Source of the DNA: Solirubrobacterales bacterium
GTDB taxonomy: Bacteria > Actinomycetota > Thermoleophilia > Solirubrobacterales > Solirubrobacteraceae
DNA: 61,387 bases
Assembly: GCA_013815355.1 (NCBI GenBank)
Contig: JACDGG010000003.1
Span: 1-61,387 of the forward strand
Reading direction: 5' to 3'
Shown: positions 41,276 through 51,946 of the stretch, one piece after another
Position numbering within the stretch: position 1 is the first letter of the stretch
Layout: each line of letters begins with the position of its first letter
The notes under the pieces: model-generated
What the model saw: only the letters and a program-made list of their open reading frames with translations
Told to the model about the DNA's origin: nothing
The model's database searches: none
Translations under genes and position numbers: made by a program

Positions 41276-41529
41276 GGCTAAGCATCGACAGGGCTGACAG
41301 CCATCTTGAGCCGGAGGCGACCCTCGCCTGCCAGCCGAGCCGAGGGTGATTGGGCTCCGTTGGGGCTATCACGAAGAAGGCCACACGCCTACCGCTGCGA
41401 CTACGGGCGGCAGCTACGGCCCGACCGCGTCCAGGGCAACCGTGCGCCTGTCGGCCACCGTCAGCGAGGCGGTCGCGGAGCGCTACCTAGCGGCAACGAG
41501 CTTGCGGCTGCCAGTTGCACAGCGTGACA
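41276..41529. other. Intergenic region before GGDEF gene
   Basis: About 250 bases without a gene I can support. The FliA-like promoter lies at its left end. The rest does not match a riboswitch or gene that I know; a c-di-GMP riboswitch is not apparent. Confidence 0.4.
41283..41310 (-). promoter_or_regulatory. FliA-like promoter of GGDEF gene
   Basis: CTCAAG (minus, 41310-41305) and TCGATG (41288-41283) with a 16-base spacer lie 7 bases before ATG 41275, the same arrangement as for the EAL gene at 34985. Confidence 0.5.
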
Positions 41530-41611
41530 TGGCGGGGGCAGGATTCGAACCTGCGAAGGCAGAGCCAACGCGTTTACAGCGCGTCCCCTTTGACCGCTCG
41601 GGAACCCCGCC
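41530..41611 (-). tRNA. tRNA-Tyr (GTA)
   Basis: The 82-base tRNA has acceptor arms GGCGGGG and CCCCGCC, a D-arm, an anticodon loop TGTAAAC with GTA, a long variable arm as in bacterial tRNA-Tyr, and the T-loop GGTTCGAATCC. The discriminator is A (41530) and CCA is not encoded. It lies downstream of the GGDEF promoter region and before the sigma gene. Confidence 0.93.
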
Positions 41612-41679
41612 GGGGCCGTCAGTTTAGGGCCTGGGAGCCACCGGGGTAGGCCCGTGCTGCGTAGCGAGACCCGTCTTGG

Positions 41680-42894
<1,215 letters not shown>

Positions 42895-43166
42895 CAATAC
42901 CTCAAGCTTGTCGCTCAATTGGACTCCCAAGGAACAGTGCTACTCCCCTCGAGACGACGGACGCCGCCTCGACCTCCCCTCACCTACGCTAAGCCTCCTG
43001 TGCGTTGCGTTTGCATGGCAGTTCAGTTGCGTCTCGCCTAGCCCCCAGAGCCAGATCCCCCATTCGTTCCATCAGGCGGGCTCGATGGGCCAAGTGCGGA
43101 GTGATACCAGAATCCGAGGCCGGGGTTGTGGCATGTACTAGCCGGGGCGAGCCCCCGCCTGCGCGC

Positions 43167-43172
43167 TAGGCT
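43167..43172 (+). promoter_or_regulatory. -10-like element, leaderless GTP cyclohydrolase gene
   Basis: TAGGCT lies 8 bases before GTG 43181. Confidence 0.4.
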
Positions 43173-43180
43173 TGGCCGCG

Positions 43181-44197
43181 GTGCAGGCCAGTCGGGTAAT
43201 CCCCTCACTGTCTCCGACCCGGAGTGGCGGCGATGACGTCCAGGCGCGTGCGCCGAGGGTCCTCGTCGGGCTCTCGCGTGTCGGTGTCCTCGGCGTCGAG
43301 AAGGTCGTGCGCGTCCGCGAGGAGCTGTTCTTCGCACGCTTCGATTGCTTCGTAGATCTGGACGGGGCGCAGAAGGGCGCGCACATGTCGCGCTTCGACG
43401 AGGTGGTCAACGAGGCGATCGGCGAGGTCGTGCTCACGGAGGCGCCCTTCCGGGCCGAGACGCTCGCGCAGCACATCGCCGAGCTCGTGCGCGAACGTCA
43501 GGGCGCCGAGCGCGCCGAGGTCACGATCCAGGCGCGCTACCCCGAGCACAAGCCGGCGCCCGTCTCGGGCATCCAGACGCAGGAGATCTACACGCTGCGC
43601 GGCCGCGCGGTGGCCTTCGCGCACGGAACGCGGCGAACCGTCGGCGTCTCGGCCACCGGCATGACGGCTTGCCCCTGCGCACAGGAGCTCGTGGCCGGAC
43701 GCGCCCGCGAGCGGCTTGCCGGCAAGGGCTTCTCCGAGGAGCAGATCGAGGAGATCCTCGAGAGCGTGCCCGTCGCGACCCACAACCAGCGCGGTCTTGC
43801 CACGCTCGAGATCGGCTTGCGCGAGGGCTGCGACGCTGAGATCGAGGCCCGCACGCTGCTGGCGATCGCCGAGGGGAGCATGTCCTCGGAGATCTATGAG
43901 CTGATGAAGCGCTCAGACGAGGTCGAGGTGGTCGAAAAGGCCCACCGCCGTCCGCGCTTCGTCGAGGATTGCGTACGCGAGATGCTCGCAGGCGTCGTCA
44001 GCGAGTTCGCTGCGCTGGAGGGCGAGAGCTTCCTCTCCGCGCGCCAGGAGAACCTCGAGACGATCCATCAGCACAATGTCGTGGCCGAACGCCACGGGCT
44101 GCTCTCAGAGCTACGCGGGGAGATCTCCACCGGGACCGCCGCGGCGCATCAGACGAGCCTTGGCGAGTGGCTCGACGGAGCTCAGCCGCCGAGCTGA
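43181..44197 (+). CDS. folE2: GTP cyclohydrolase, FolE2/MptA type
   Basis: The 338-residue protein reads RVLVGLSRVGVLGVEKVVRV, then HMSRFDEVVNEAIGEVV, TGMTACPCAQELV and VATHNQRGLATLEIG, which match type IB GTP cyclohydrolases (FolE2/MptA). These make dihydroneopterin triphosphate or its cyclic form for folate/pterin synthesis and use Zn or other metals. FolE2 and MptA cannot be separated surely by eye. I chose GTG 43181, 8 bases after TAGGCT; TTG 43172 is also open. Confidence 0.85.
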   Translation: MQASRVIPSLSPTRSGGDDVQARAPRVLVGLSRVGVLGVEKVVRVREELFFARFDCFVDLDGAQKGAHMSRFDEVVNEAIGEVVLTEAPFRAETLAQHIAELVRERQGAERAEVTIQARYPEHKPAPVSGIQTQEIYTLRGRAVAFAHGTRRTVGVSATGMTACPCAQELVAGRARERLAGKGFSEEQIEEILESVPVATHNQRGLATLEIGLREGCDAEIEARTLLAIAEGSMSSEIYELMKRSDEVEVVEKAHRRPRFVEDCVREMLAGVVSEFAALEGESFLSARQENLETIHQHNVVAERHGLLSELRGEISTGTAAAHQTSLGEWLDGAQPPS

Positions 44198-44739
44198 GCG
44201 CGACTTTCGCGCTGGTTCATGCGCCGGCGCAGCCCGAAGAAGTAGTCAAGACCCGAGAGCACCGTCACCGCGACCGCAACGTACAACAGCGCCGCGACCC
44301 ACAGCGGCTGGCCGTGCACCGCGATCACCGCGAGGATCGCCGCGATCTGCAGGCAGGTCTTGACCTTGCCGAACATGCTCGCGGCCATCACCACGCCGGC
44401 CTGCGTGGCGCCCATGCGCAGCACCGTCACGGCGAGCTCGCGGGTGATGATCACCATCGCCACCCACGCCGCCAGGCGGTGCAGGGAGACCAGCGAGATC
44501 AGCGCCGCGATGATCAGGAGCTTGTCCGCGAGCGGGTCCATCAGCTTGCCGAAGTTCGTGATCTCCGCACGGCTGCGCGCGAGGTAGCCGTCGACGAAGT
44601 CCGTCAGCGACGCGAGCGCGAACACGACCGCTGCGAGCACGTCGCCCGCCGGGGTGTTGCCGAGCAGCGTCACGACGAGCACCGGGACGAGCATGATCCG
44701 CAGCACCGTCAGCAAATTGGGGAGGTTCAGCGGGAACAC
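44182..44739 (-). CDS. pgsA: CDP-diacylglycerol-glycerol-3-phosphate phosphatidyltransferase
   Basis: The 185-residue membrane protein has the CDP-alcohol signature in [20 protein letters not shown] followed by [14 protein letters not shown], typical of PgsA, which makes phosphatidylglycerol phosphate. N-terminal [18 protein letters not shown] supports the family. I chose GTG 44739 because TAATGT (44752-44747) is 7 bases upstream, so the mRNA is leaderless. An upstream ATG (44757) lies before that -10. Convergent with folE2, overlapping at the 3' ends by 16 bases. Confidence 0.88.
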   Translation of the reverse strand: MFPLNLPNLLTVLRIMLVPVLVVTLLGNTPAGDVLAAVVFALASLTDFVDGYLARSRAEITNFGKLMDPLADKLLIIAALISLVSLHRLAAWVAMVIITRELAVTVLRMGATQAGVVMAASMFGKVKTCLQIAAILAVIAVHGQPLWVAALLYVAVAVTVLSGLDYFFGLRRRMNQRESRAQLGG

Positions 44740-44746
44740 GCCAGCG

Positions 44747-44752
44747 ACATTA
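44747..44752 (-). promoter_or_regulatory. -10-like element, leaderless pgsA
   Basis: TAATGT (minus strand) lies 7 bases before GTG 44739. Confidence 0.4.
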
Positions 44753-44888
44753 TCCACGCACGGCCCGCGGGGCCGTCGGGGCAGGGTTGGGGCATGGCCT
44801 GCCCGGGAGGGGTTGGTATACCGGAGGCTCGATCGCGCCGTGGGGACCGCGGCGTGCGAGCTCCACCTTCAGCGAGAGAGGAACAGCC

Positions 44889-45872
<984 letters not shown>

Positions 45873-45879
45873 GCTTAGG

Positions 45880-45921
45880 TCGAATCGCCCATGGCGTCCT
45901 CTAGCGCCGTGGGCGATTCGA
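45880..45921. terminator. Bidirectional terminator hairpin
   Basis: TCGAATCGCCCA (45880-45891) and TGGGCGATTCGA (45910-45921) form a perfect 12-base stem with a further inner GGCG/CGCC pair. It lies between the convergent aldo/keto reductase and the RTX-like gene. Confidence 0.65.
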
Positions 45922-45934
45922 CCGGCAGCCTCGA

Positions 45935-46453
45935 TCAGTAGCCGACCGAGAAGAAGCTGATGTGACGGCAGCCGTGCAGCGAGTAGTGAGGCAGCGCATG
46001 GTGGCTCGTGAAGACCACTATGCGCGGGTTTTCGCAATGGATCGCGCCCGAGCCCTCGTGCGCGTGCACGACCGTCGCGGGATTCGTGCCCGTCCACACG
46101 TAGTTGACCGTGTCGTTGGCGTAGATGAAGTTCTTGCCGTTACCGGCGTGGATGATCGCGGTCTGGTGCGAGGGCCAGCCGGACTCGTGATAGTCGCCCC
46201 AGATCACATCGCCCGCCGGGCCGCCGTAGATCGTGTCGTCGCCGTAGCCGCCGAGCAGGTAGTTGTGCATGCCGGCCACCCCCGACAGCGTGTTGGCCCG
46301 CCCCGCCGGCCCCTTGTCCATGATCAGGTGCTGATCGGCCGGCCAGCCGGCGTGGCTCGTCATCGCGGCGGCGCCGGCGGCGCAGACGAGCGTGCTCGCC
46401 AGCGCGAGCAGGAACACGCGGCGCAGGCGGGAAAGTGGGTGCATCGTGCTCAT
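45935..46453 (-). CDS. Secreted RTX-like calcium-binding repeat protein
   Basis: The 172-residue protein has a signal segment (VFLLALASTLVCAAGAAA), then a mature domain with GMHNYLLGGYGDDTIYGG, PAGDVIWGDYHES and the later HAGNGKNFIYANDT repeats. The GGxGxD nonamer type binds calcium in a beta-roll, and two Cys near the C-terminus may form a disulfide. The start (MSTMHPLSR) is at ATG 46453; 46468 is possible. Function is unknown. Confidence 0.7.
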   Translation of the reverse strand: MSTMHPLSRLRRVFLLALASTLVCAAGAAAMTSHAGWPADQHLIMDKGPAGRANTLSGVAGMHNYLLGGYGDDTIYGGPAGDVIWGDYHESGWPSHQTAIIHAGNGKNFIYANDTVNYVWTGTNPATVVHAHEGSGAIHCENPRIVVFTSHHALPHYSLHGCRHISFFSVGY

Positions 46454-46603
46454 CGCAAGTCCATTCATCGAGCTTCGGGGCATCGCATATCCATCGTCGT
46501 GCCGTGCTCTACCCCGACCGGGAGGGCGTGCAACTCGCACATCCGGCCATTGCGGTGCCAGCCCGCCCGCCGCGGCGAGGCCGGGGGTCGCGCGCGCACG
46601 AGC

Positions 46604-46609
46604 TAGGGT
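46604..46609 (+). promoter_or_regulatory. -10-like element, leaderless clpP
   Basis: TAGGGT lies 6 bases before ATG 46616, with no ribosome binding site. Confidence 0.45.
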
Positions 46610-46615
46610 GGGGCC

Positions 46616-47197
46616 ATGCCGCTGATCCCGATGGTCATCGAGCGCACCGCGCGAGGCGAGCGCGAGTTCGACATCTACTCGCGCCTGCTCAACGAGCGCA
46701 TCATCTTCCTCGGCACGCCGATCGACGATCAGGTCGCCAACCTCGTCGTCGCCCAGTTGCTGCATCTCGAGAGCGAGGACCCGGACAAGGACATCTCGAT
46801 CTACATCAACTCGCCCGGCGGCTCGATCTACTCGGGCCTGGCGATCTACGACACGATGAAATTCGTCAAACCCGACATCGCCACGATGTGCGTGGGCGTC
46901 GCGATGTCGATGGGCTCGCTGCTGCTCGCCGCCGGCACCAAGGGCAAGCGCGCGGCGCTGCCCAACTCGCGCATCCTCATCCACCAGCCCTCCGCCGGCT
47001 TCGAGGGGCAGTCGACCGACATCGAGATCCACGCCCGCGAGATCCTCAAACTGCGTGTGAGCATCGACGAGATCTACGCCAAGCACACCGAGAAGCCGAC
47101 CGAGGAGGTGCGCCGCGACATGGAGCGCGACCGTTTCTTCACGGCCGAGCAGGCGCTCGAGTACGGCCTCGTCGACAAGGTTCTGCAGAGCCACTAG
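46616..47197 (+). CDS. clpP: ATP-dependent Clp protease proteolytic subunit
   Basis: The 193-residue protein has the ClpP fold: [39 protein letters not shown], and the catalytic Ser in [13 protein letters not shown], His in NSRILIHQP, and Asp in [14 protein letters not shown]. It forms a tetradecameric barrel. The usual second clpP or clpX is not adjacent. ATG 46616 follows TAGGGT by 6 bases. Confidence 0.92.
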   Translation: MPLIPMVIERTARGEREFDIYSRLLNERIIFLGTPIDDQVANLVVAQLLHLESEDPDKDISIYINSPGGSIYSGLAIYDTMKFVKPDIATMCVGVAMSMGSLLLAAGTKGKRAALPNSRILIHQPSAGFEGQSTDIEIHAREILKLRVSIDEIYAKHTEKPTEEVRRDMERDRFFTAEQALEYGLVDKVLQSH

Positions 47198-47225
47198 CGC
47201 CGGCGCCGGGAAGCTGCCGCCAGGC

Positions 47226-48362
47226 ATGTCCGCCCTGACCCGACCCCAACGGCTGCTGCTCGGCCTGATCGCCTCGCTGACCGCGCTCGCGGGCATCGCC
47301 GACTACGGCGCGTGGGCGGCTGTTCCCCGTTTCGGTATCGCCACGCTCGCGCTGGCCGGGCTCGCGTGGGTCGTCTCCTTCGCCACCGAGCAGCTCGGCG
47401 AGCGCTTCGGGCCGGGCGTCACCGGCATGATGCAGTCCACGCTCGGCAACCTGCCCGAGCTGTTCGTCGTGATCTTCGCGCTGCAGAAGGGTGAGCTCGT
47501 GGTCGCGCAGACCGCGATCGTCGGCTCGATCTTCGCCAACGCGCTGCTCGTGCTCGGGCTCGTGATCGTCGTCGGCGCGCGGCGCTCATCCGGGGGCGTG
47601 ATGCGCTTCTCAAAGCGCCTGCCGCGCGATACCACGACGCTCCTGCAGGTCACCGTCTTCATCATCGTCCTGCTCGGCCTCTCGCTCGGCGCGCACGACC
47701 CCGCGAGCCATCACGTCAACGCGATCTCCGCGGTCGGCGCCGGCTGCCTGCTGGTCGTCTACCTGGCCTGGGTCGTACCCTATCTGCGCTCCGACAGCGC
47801 GCCCGGCGAGGAGGCTGCGGCCGGCGTTGGCGAGGAGCGCGAGCCAGCGGGGGAGGGGGAGGCGGGCGTTCCCGGCGGGGACGCGGCGATGGGCAGGGTC
47901 GCGGCCGTGCCGCTGTGGCTGACCGTGGCGCTGCTGCTGATCGGTGGCACCGCCTCGGCGTTCGTCTCGGATTGGTTCATCAACGGGCTCTCTCCGGCGA
48001 TCTCCCAGCTGCACATCTCCCAGGCCTTCGCCGGCCTCGTGATCGTGGCGATCGCGGGCAACGCCGTCGAGAACACCGCCGGGCTCGTGCTCGCCTGGAA
48101 GGGCAAGGCCGACCTCGCGATCTCCGTCGTCAAAAACTCCGTCGCGCAGATCGCGGCGTTCCTGTTCCCACTGCTCGTGCTGATCTCCTTCGCGCTGAAG
48201 ACGCAGCTCACATTCGCCCTGGCGCCCGTCTACATCGGCGCGCTCGCGCTCACCGCGCTCGTGCTGTGGCAGGTCACCGGCGACGGGGAGGCCGCCGAGT
48301 TCGAGGGCTGGGCGCTCGTCGCCGTCTACGTGATCCTCGGCACTCTCACGCTGTATGAGTGA
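47226..48362 (+). CDS. Calcium/proton antiporter (CaCA family)
   Basis: The 378-residue membrane protein has two alpha-repeats of the Ca2+:cation antiporter family: QSTLGNLPELFVVIFALQKG and AIAGNAVENTAGLVLAWKGK, with the acidic residues for ion binding. About ten hydrophobic segments and an acidic Gly/Glu-rich loop in the middle are present. It resembles ChaA/CaxA-type Ca2+/H+ exchangers. It lies 28 bases after clpP. Confidence 0.88.
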   Translation: MSALTRPQRLLLGLIASLTALAGIADYGAWAAVPRFGIATLALAGLAWVVSFATEQLGERFGPGVTGMMQSTLGNLPELFVVIFALQKGELVVAQTAIVGSIFANALLVLGLVIVVGARRSSGGVMRFSKRLPRDTTTLLQVTVFIIVLLGLSLGAHDPASHHVNAISAVGAGCLLVVYLAWVVPYLRSDSAPGEEAAAGVGEEREPAGEGEAGVPGGDAAMGRVAAVPLWLTVALLLIGGTASAFVSDWFINGLSPAISQLHISQAFAGLVIVAIAGNAVENTAGLVLAWKGKADLAISVVKNSVAQIAAFLFPLLVLISFALKTQLTFALAPVYIGALALTALVLWQVTGDGEAAEFEGWALVAVYVILGTLTLYE

Positions 48363-48441
48363 GCCGGCCCCGTCTCGCCGGGCAGCGACGGTGGGACAAC
48401 GACGAACGCCTCCCCGCCCCCGTTAGGGGGCCCTCATAAAC

Positions 48442-49206
48442 CTAACCCCGCCCGAGGCCCCCGATCAGTGCGCCGGCGATACCGCCCGCGCCCGCCGCGC
48501 CCGCCGTGCTCTCGATGCCCTCCAGCGGCGCGATGAACAGCGTCTGGATCGCCAGGCGCCCGGGCCCGGTGAAGCGGTTCCACGTGAGCTTGCCGCCGCC
48601 GCCGAAGATGCCGGTCTTCAGCCCCATCGTGACCGCTTCGAGCTTGACCGACGGGTCCTTGTAGAGCCACGCGCCGGCCTCCACGTCGAGCTGCTCGCCC
48701 TCCATCAGGTTGACCAGGAACACGTTGCCGTGCCCGTGCAGCCACACGAGCGCGTCGCCGTCTGTCGCGCGGAACTTGTCCATGAAGAAGCCCGAGCCGC
48801 CGAGCAGCATGTTCTGCACGCCCTTGATCCGTTCGAAGCTGTAGTCGAGGTTGTCCGTCGCCGCGATGAACTGGTGCTCGCGCACGTCCAGGCCCTCGCC
48901 CTGGCGCAGATGAAGCGGCACGCACTGCCCCGGCGAGTCGCGCGAGAAGGCCACGCGCCCCGAGCCCGAGGTGCGCGTCACGAAGAACTCGAGGCCCGCG
49001 ATCTTGCGCTTGATCGCGCCCGGCAGTTTCTTCAGCTCGATGTTCAGCTGCGTCTCCTTCCACAGCAGCACGTGGTGCTCGAACATCACCGCCTGTGAGC
49101 CGATCTCGATCTGCAGCTCCGGAACCAGCTCTCCGCGGATGTGGTAGGTCACCCCGGCGAACGTCTCGTCGTGGACGGCGGTGGGAATCGGCTCGGGCAG
49201 GTGCAT
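48442..49206 (-). CDS. AIM24 family protein
   Basis: The 254-residue protein has VTYHIRGELVPELQIEIGSQ, then FFVTRTSGSGRVAFSRDSPG and MLLGGSGFFMDKFRATDGDA, GEQLDVEAGAWLYKDPSV and a Gly-rich end, matching the AIM24/TIGR00266 family of beta-helix proteins. ATG 49206 follows a weak AAAGAGA. Hairpin arms GTTAGG and CCTAAC (48422-48446) lie at its stop, facing the convergent antiporter gene. Function is unknown in bacteria. Confidence 0.8.
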   Translation of the reverse strand: MHLPEPIPTAVHDETFAGVTYHIRGELVPELQIEIGSQAVMFEHHVLLWKETQLNIELKKLPGAIKRKIAGLEFFVTRTSGSGRVAFSRDSPGQCVPLHLRQGEGLDVREHQFIAATDNLDYSFERIKGVQNMLLGGSGFFMDKFRATDGDALVWLHGHGNVFLVNLMEGEQLDVEAGAWLYKDPSVKLEAVTMGLKTGIFGGGGKLTWNRFTGPGRLAIQTLFIAPLEGIESTAGAAGAGGIAGALIGGLGRG

Positions 49207-49328
49207 GAGGTCGGTGTCTCTTTCTCTGGTGGGCGGATCGGTGGGCGGATCGGCGGCACGAGCTTGGCGCCTGGCGGCGCTCGCGTCAAGCGATCCGCGG
49301 CGCGCTCGCGACGGCGGCCCCGGCGCGC

Positions 49329-49334
49329 TAGACT
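49329..49334 (+). promoter_or_regulatory. Candidate -10 of the rpmG-secE operon
   Basis: TAGACT lies 76 bases upstream of rpmG in the leader, 15 bases before the hairpin at 49349. A clear -35 is not seen. Confidence 0.35.
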
Positions 49335-49348
49335 GCTTGGACCTCGCG

Positions 49349-49375
49349 CTTGGGCGGGGTTTTTCTTCGCCCAAG
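49349..49375 (+). other. Leader hairpin before rpmG
   Basis: CTTGGGCG (49349-49356) and CGCCCAAG (49368-49375) form a perfect 8-base stem with an 11-base T-rich loop, 34 bases before ATG 49410. It could control mRNA stability or translation, or terminate upstream transcription. Confidence 0.4.
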
Positions 49376-49409
49376 GCCGCTTACCAATACCGAGCAGGGA
49401 TTTCAGATC

Positions 49410-49574
49410 ATGGCCCGCGGAGACGTTCGAATCGCAATCACCCTCGCCTGCGAGGAGTGCAAGCATCGCAACTACCAGACGAACAAGAGCAAGCGCAACA
49501 ACCCCGACCGGGTGAGCCTGCGCAAGTACTGTCGCTGGTGTCGCAAGCACACCAGCCATCGGGAGACCCGTTAG
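49410..49574 (+). CDS. rpmG: Ribosomal protein bL33
   Basis: The 54-residue protein starts [20 protein letters not shown] with a zinc-ribbon of two Cys pairs (CEEC and CRWC), the typical Cys-type L33. The rest is basic. It opens the SecE-NusG-L11-L1 cluster, as is standard in actinobacteria. Confidence 0.93.
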   Translation: MARGDVRIAITLACEECKHRNYQTNKSKRNNPDRVSLRKYCRWCRKHTSHRETR

Positions 49575-49589
49575 CGCGGGAGCGCTGCT

Positions 49590-50108
49590 GTGGCTCGTGA
49601 CCGTAAACGTGCAAAGCAACGCCGCTCGCGTGGCGGCTCCTCAGCTGCGCCCGGCGCGCCGGCTGGCACGCGCGCCGCGGAGCTGCCCGGCGATGAGATC
49701 CCAGCTGCGCTCGAGCACGCGGCGTCCAACGTCGACGAGTTCGACGCCGCGCTCGTGCGCGGCGCCGGCGGCGTGCCAGCGCCGCTCGAGGACGACGTGC
49801 AGGCCGGCGGCGACGATGAGCTGCAGGAGCCTACTGGTCCCGGCGGGCCGCCCGCACGCGGCGGCGGAGGCGGTGCTGGAGACAACGGCAGCGAAGCGTC
49901 GCGCCCTTCGGGTGCACCCCTGCGCGGTGGCAACCGCGCCATCGGCTTCCTCGGTGCCAGCTGGGCTGAGCTCCAGCGCGTGCAGTGGCCCGACCGCCGT
50001 CAGGTCAGCCAGGCCACGGCCGTCGTCATCGGCTTCGTCGCAATCGCCGGCGCCTACCTCGGCCTCGCCGACTTCGTCGCCAAGGAAATCGTCGAATACA
50101 TCCTTTAG
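49590..50108 (+). CDS. secE: Preprotein translocase subunit SecE with N-terminal extension
   Basis: The 172-residue protein ends with a classic SecE segment: GFLGASWAELQRVQWPDRRQ, VSQATAVVIGFVAIAGAYLG with a single membrane helix, then the short end. The preceding about 110 residues are an Arg-rich start (ARDRKRAKQRRSRGG) and an Ala/Gly/Pro/Glu-rich low-complexity linker; SecE is usually 60-130 residues. GTG 49590 is 15 bases after rpmG. Confidence 0.88.
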   Translation: MARDRKRAKQRRSRGGSSAAPGAPAGTRAAELPGDEIPAALEHAASNVDEFDAALVRGAGGVPAPLEDDVQAGGDDELQEPTGPGGPPARGGGGGAGDNGSEASRPSGAPLRGGNRAIGFLGASWAELQRVQWPDRRQVSQATAVVIGFVAIAGAYLGLADFVAKEIVEYIL

Positions 50109-50199
50109 CCGCTGTGCCGAAGTCGTGATCGAGCCCCCGCGCTCCTCATCCACCGGCCCCTCCTTCCCATCCGCCACTGAATCTGTCGAGGAACCCTGA

Positions 50200-50721
50200 A
50201 TGTTTCGCTGGTATGTAGTCAACACTTACTCGGGTCACGAGAACAAGGTCAAGCACAACCTCGAGCACCGGCTGATCTCACTCGGCCAGCAGCGCGCTGT
50301 GCGCAGCGTGGTCGTCCCCACCGAATCCGTCTCGGAGATGAAGGACAACCAGAAGATCACCGTCGAGAAGCGCACGATGCCCGGCTACGTGCTCGTCAAC
50401 ATGGAGCTCAACGAGGACTCCTGGGGCGTCGTGAAGGGAACGCCGGGCGTCACCGGCTTCGTCGGCGCCTCCCAGGAGCCCGTGCCGCTGACGCAGGGTG
50501 AGGTCGACCGCCTGCTCCACAAGGAGGTCGCCACCGCCACCCGCACCCGTGCCCAGTTCACGATCGGCGAGTCCGTCAAGGTCGTCTCCGGGCCGCTTTC
50601 GGACTTCTCCGGCGAGATCTCCGAGATCAACGAGGACGCCGCGAGGCTCAAGGTGCTGGTATCAATCTTCGGCCGGGAGACCCCGGTAGAGGTTCAATTC
50701 GATCAGGTGAAGAAGCTCTAA
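50200..50721 (+). CDS. nusG: Transcription termination/antitermination protein NusG
   Basis: The 173-residue protein has the NGN domain ([20 protein letters not shown], then [20 protein letters not shown]) and a C-terminal KOW domain ([38 protein letters not shown]). The stop overlaps the rplK start as TAATG. It couples RNA polymerase with ribosome and Rho. Confidence 0.95.
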   Translation: MFRWYVVNTYSGHENKVKHNLEHRLISLGQQRAVRSVVVPTESVSEMKDNQKITVEKRTMPGYVLVNMELNEDSWGVVKGTPGVTGFVGASQEPVPLTQGEVDRLLHKEVATATRTRAQFTIGESVKVVSGPLSDFSGEISEINEDAARLKVLVSIFGRETPVEVQFDQVKKL

Positions 50722-51143
50722 TGGCCAAGAAGGTACTGACGACAATCAAGCTGCAGGCGAATGCCGGGCAGGCGAGTCCCGCCCCGCCGGTCGGTCCTGC
50801 GCTGGGGCAGCACGGCATCAACATCATGGAGTTCTGCAAGGCCTTCAACGCCCAGACCCAGAGCGAAACGGGCACGGTCATCCCGGTCGTGATCACGGTC
50901 TATGAGGACCGCTCCTTCACGTTCATCACCAAGACCCCGCCCGCAGCCGTGCTGATCCGCCAGGCGATCAAAATCAACAAGGGCTCGGGCGAGCCCAACC
51001 GCGTCAAGGTCGGCACGATCACCGAGTCCCAGCTGCGCGAGATCGCCGAGCGCAAGCTCGATGACCTGAACGCCCACGACGTCGACCAGGCCGCCAAGAT
51101 CATCGCCGGCACCGCCCGCTCGATGGGTGTGGATGTCGCATGA
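50721..51143 (+). CDS. rplK: Ribosomal protein uL11
   Basis: The 140-residue protein has the L11 pattern: [40 protein letters not shown] and, near the end, [16 protein letters not shown]. It overlaps nusG by one base and rplA by ATGA, indicating one transcript. Confidence 0.96.
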   Translation: MAKKVLTTIKLQANAGQASPAPPVGPALGQHGINIMEFCKAFNAQTQSETGTVIPVVITVYEDRSFTFITKTPPAAVLIRQAIKINKGSGEPNRVKVGTITESQLREIAERKLDDLNAHDVDQAAKIIAGTARSMGVDVA

Positions 51144-51871
51144 GCAAACACGGCAAGCGCTACACCGAGGTGCTCGAGAAGGTCGACCGCGAGCACGAGT
51201 ACCAGCCCGCCGAGGCGATCGCGCTCGTGCGCAGCCTCACGAGCGCCAAGTTCGACGAGTCGATCGAGGTCCATGTACGTACCGGCCTGAACGTCCGCCA
51301 CGCCGACGAGCAGTTGCGCGGCACGATCGCGCTGCCCAACGGCCTCGGCAAGGACGTCAAGGTCGCCGTCTTCGCCCAGGGCGAGAAGGTGCGCGAGGCC
51401 GAAGAGGCCGGCGCCGACCACGTCGGCGGCGATGACCTCGCCAAACGCATCGAGGAGGGCTTCGACGACTTCGACGTGACGATCGCCACGCCCGACATGA
51501 TGTCCGTCGTCGGACGCCTCGGCCGCGTGCTCGGGCCGTCGGGCAAGATGCCCAACCCGAAAGTCGGCACCGTCACGATGGATGTCGCCAAAGCGGTCGA
51601 AGAGTCCAAGTCGGGCAAGGTCGAATACCGCACCGACCGCACCGCGATCGTGCACCTCGTGATCGGCAAGGCGAGCTTCGAAGCGGGCAAGCTGCTCGAG
51701 AACTACGCCGCCGTGATCGAAGAGCTCAGCCGCGCCAAGCCTTCGGCCGCCAAAGGCCGCTATCTGCGCTCGATCACTCTCGCCTCGACGATGGGTCCAG
51801 GCGTGAAGGTCGATTCAAGTCGCACACGTGAAATCATCGAGGAGGCGCCCGCGGCGAGCGTCGCCGCCTAG
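51140..51871 (+). CDS. rplA: Ribosomal protein uL1
   Basis: The 243-residue protein starts [20 protein letters not shown] and has the conserved [40 protein letters not shown] and [19 protein letters not shown] overlap with rplK. In E. coli L1 represses its own operon at the mRNA; an equivalent site was not analysed here. Confidence 0.96.
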   Translation: MSKHGKRYTEVLEKVDREHEYQPAEAIALVRSLTSAKFDESIEVHVRTGLNVRHADEQLRGTIALPNGLGKDVKVAVFAQGEKVREAEEAGADHVGGDDLAKRIEEGFDDFDVTIATPDMMSVVGRLGRVLGPSGKMPNPKVGTVTMDVAKAVEESKSGKVEYRTDRTAIVHLVIGKASFEAGKLLENYAAVIEELSRAKPSAAKGRYLRSITLASTMGPGVKVDSSRTREIIEEAPAASVAA

Positions 51872-51946
51872 CGCCACTCAACGACAGGCCACCAGAGACC
51901 CCCGGCGGCGGCCAGCAGGTCCGCGGAAGCCCGGGATAGGAGCCCC

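Noticed and set aside
41276-41345. c-di-GMP (GEMM) riboswitch before the GGDEF gene
   Set aside because: A few GC-rich stretches look similar, but the conserved P1/P2/P3 core is not there and the promoter leaves almost no 5' leader.
45935-47296. 453-codon frame as one large protein
   Set aside because: Only the last about 170 codons are a real gene; the rest is a shadow of clpP and the start of the antiporter gene on the other strand.
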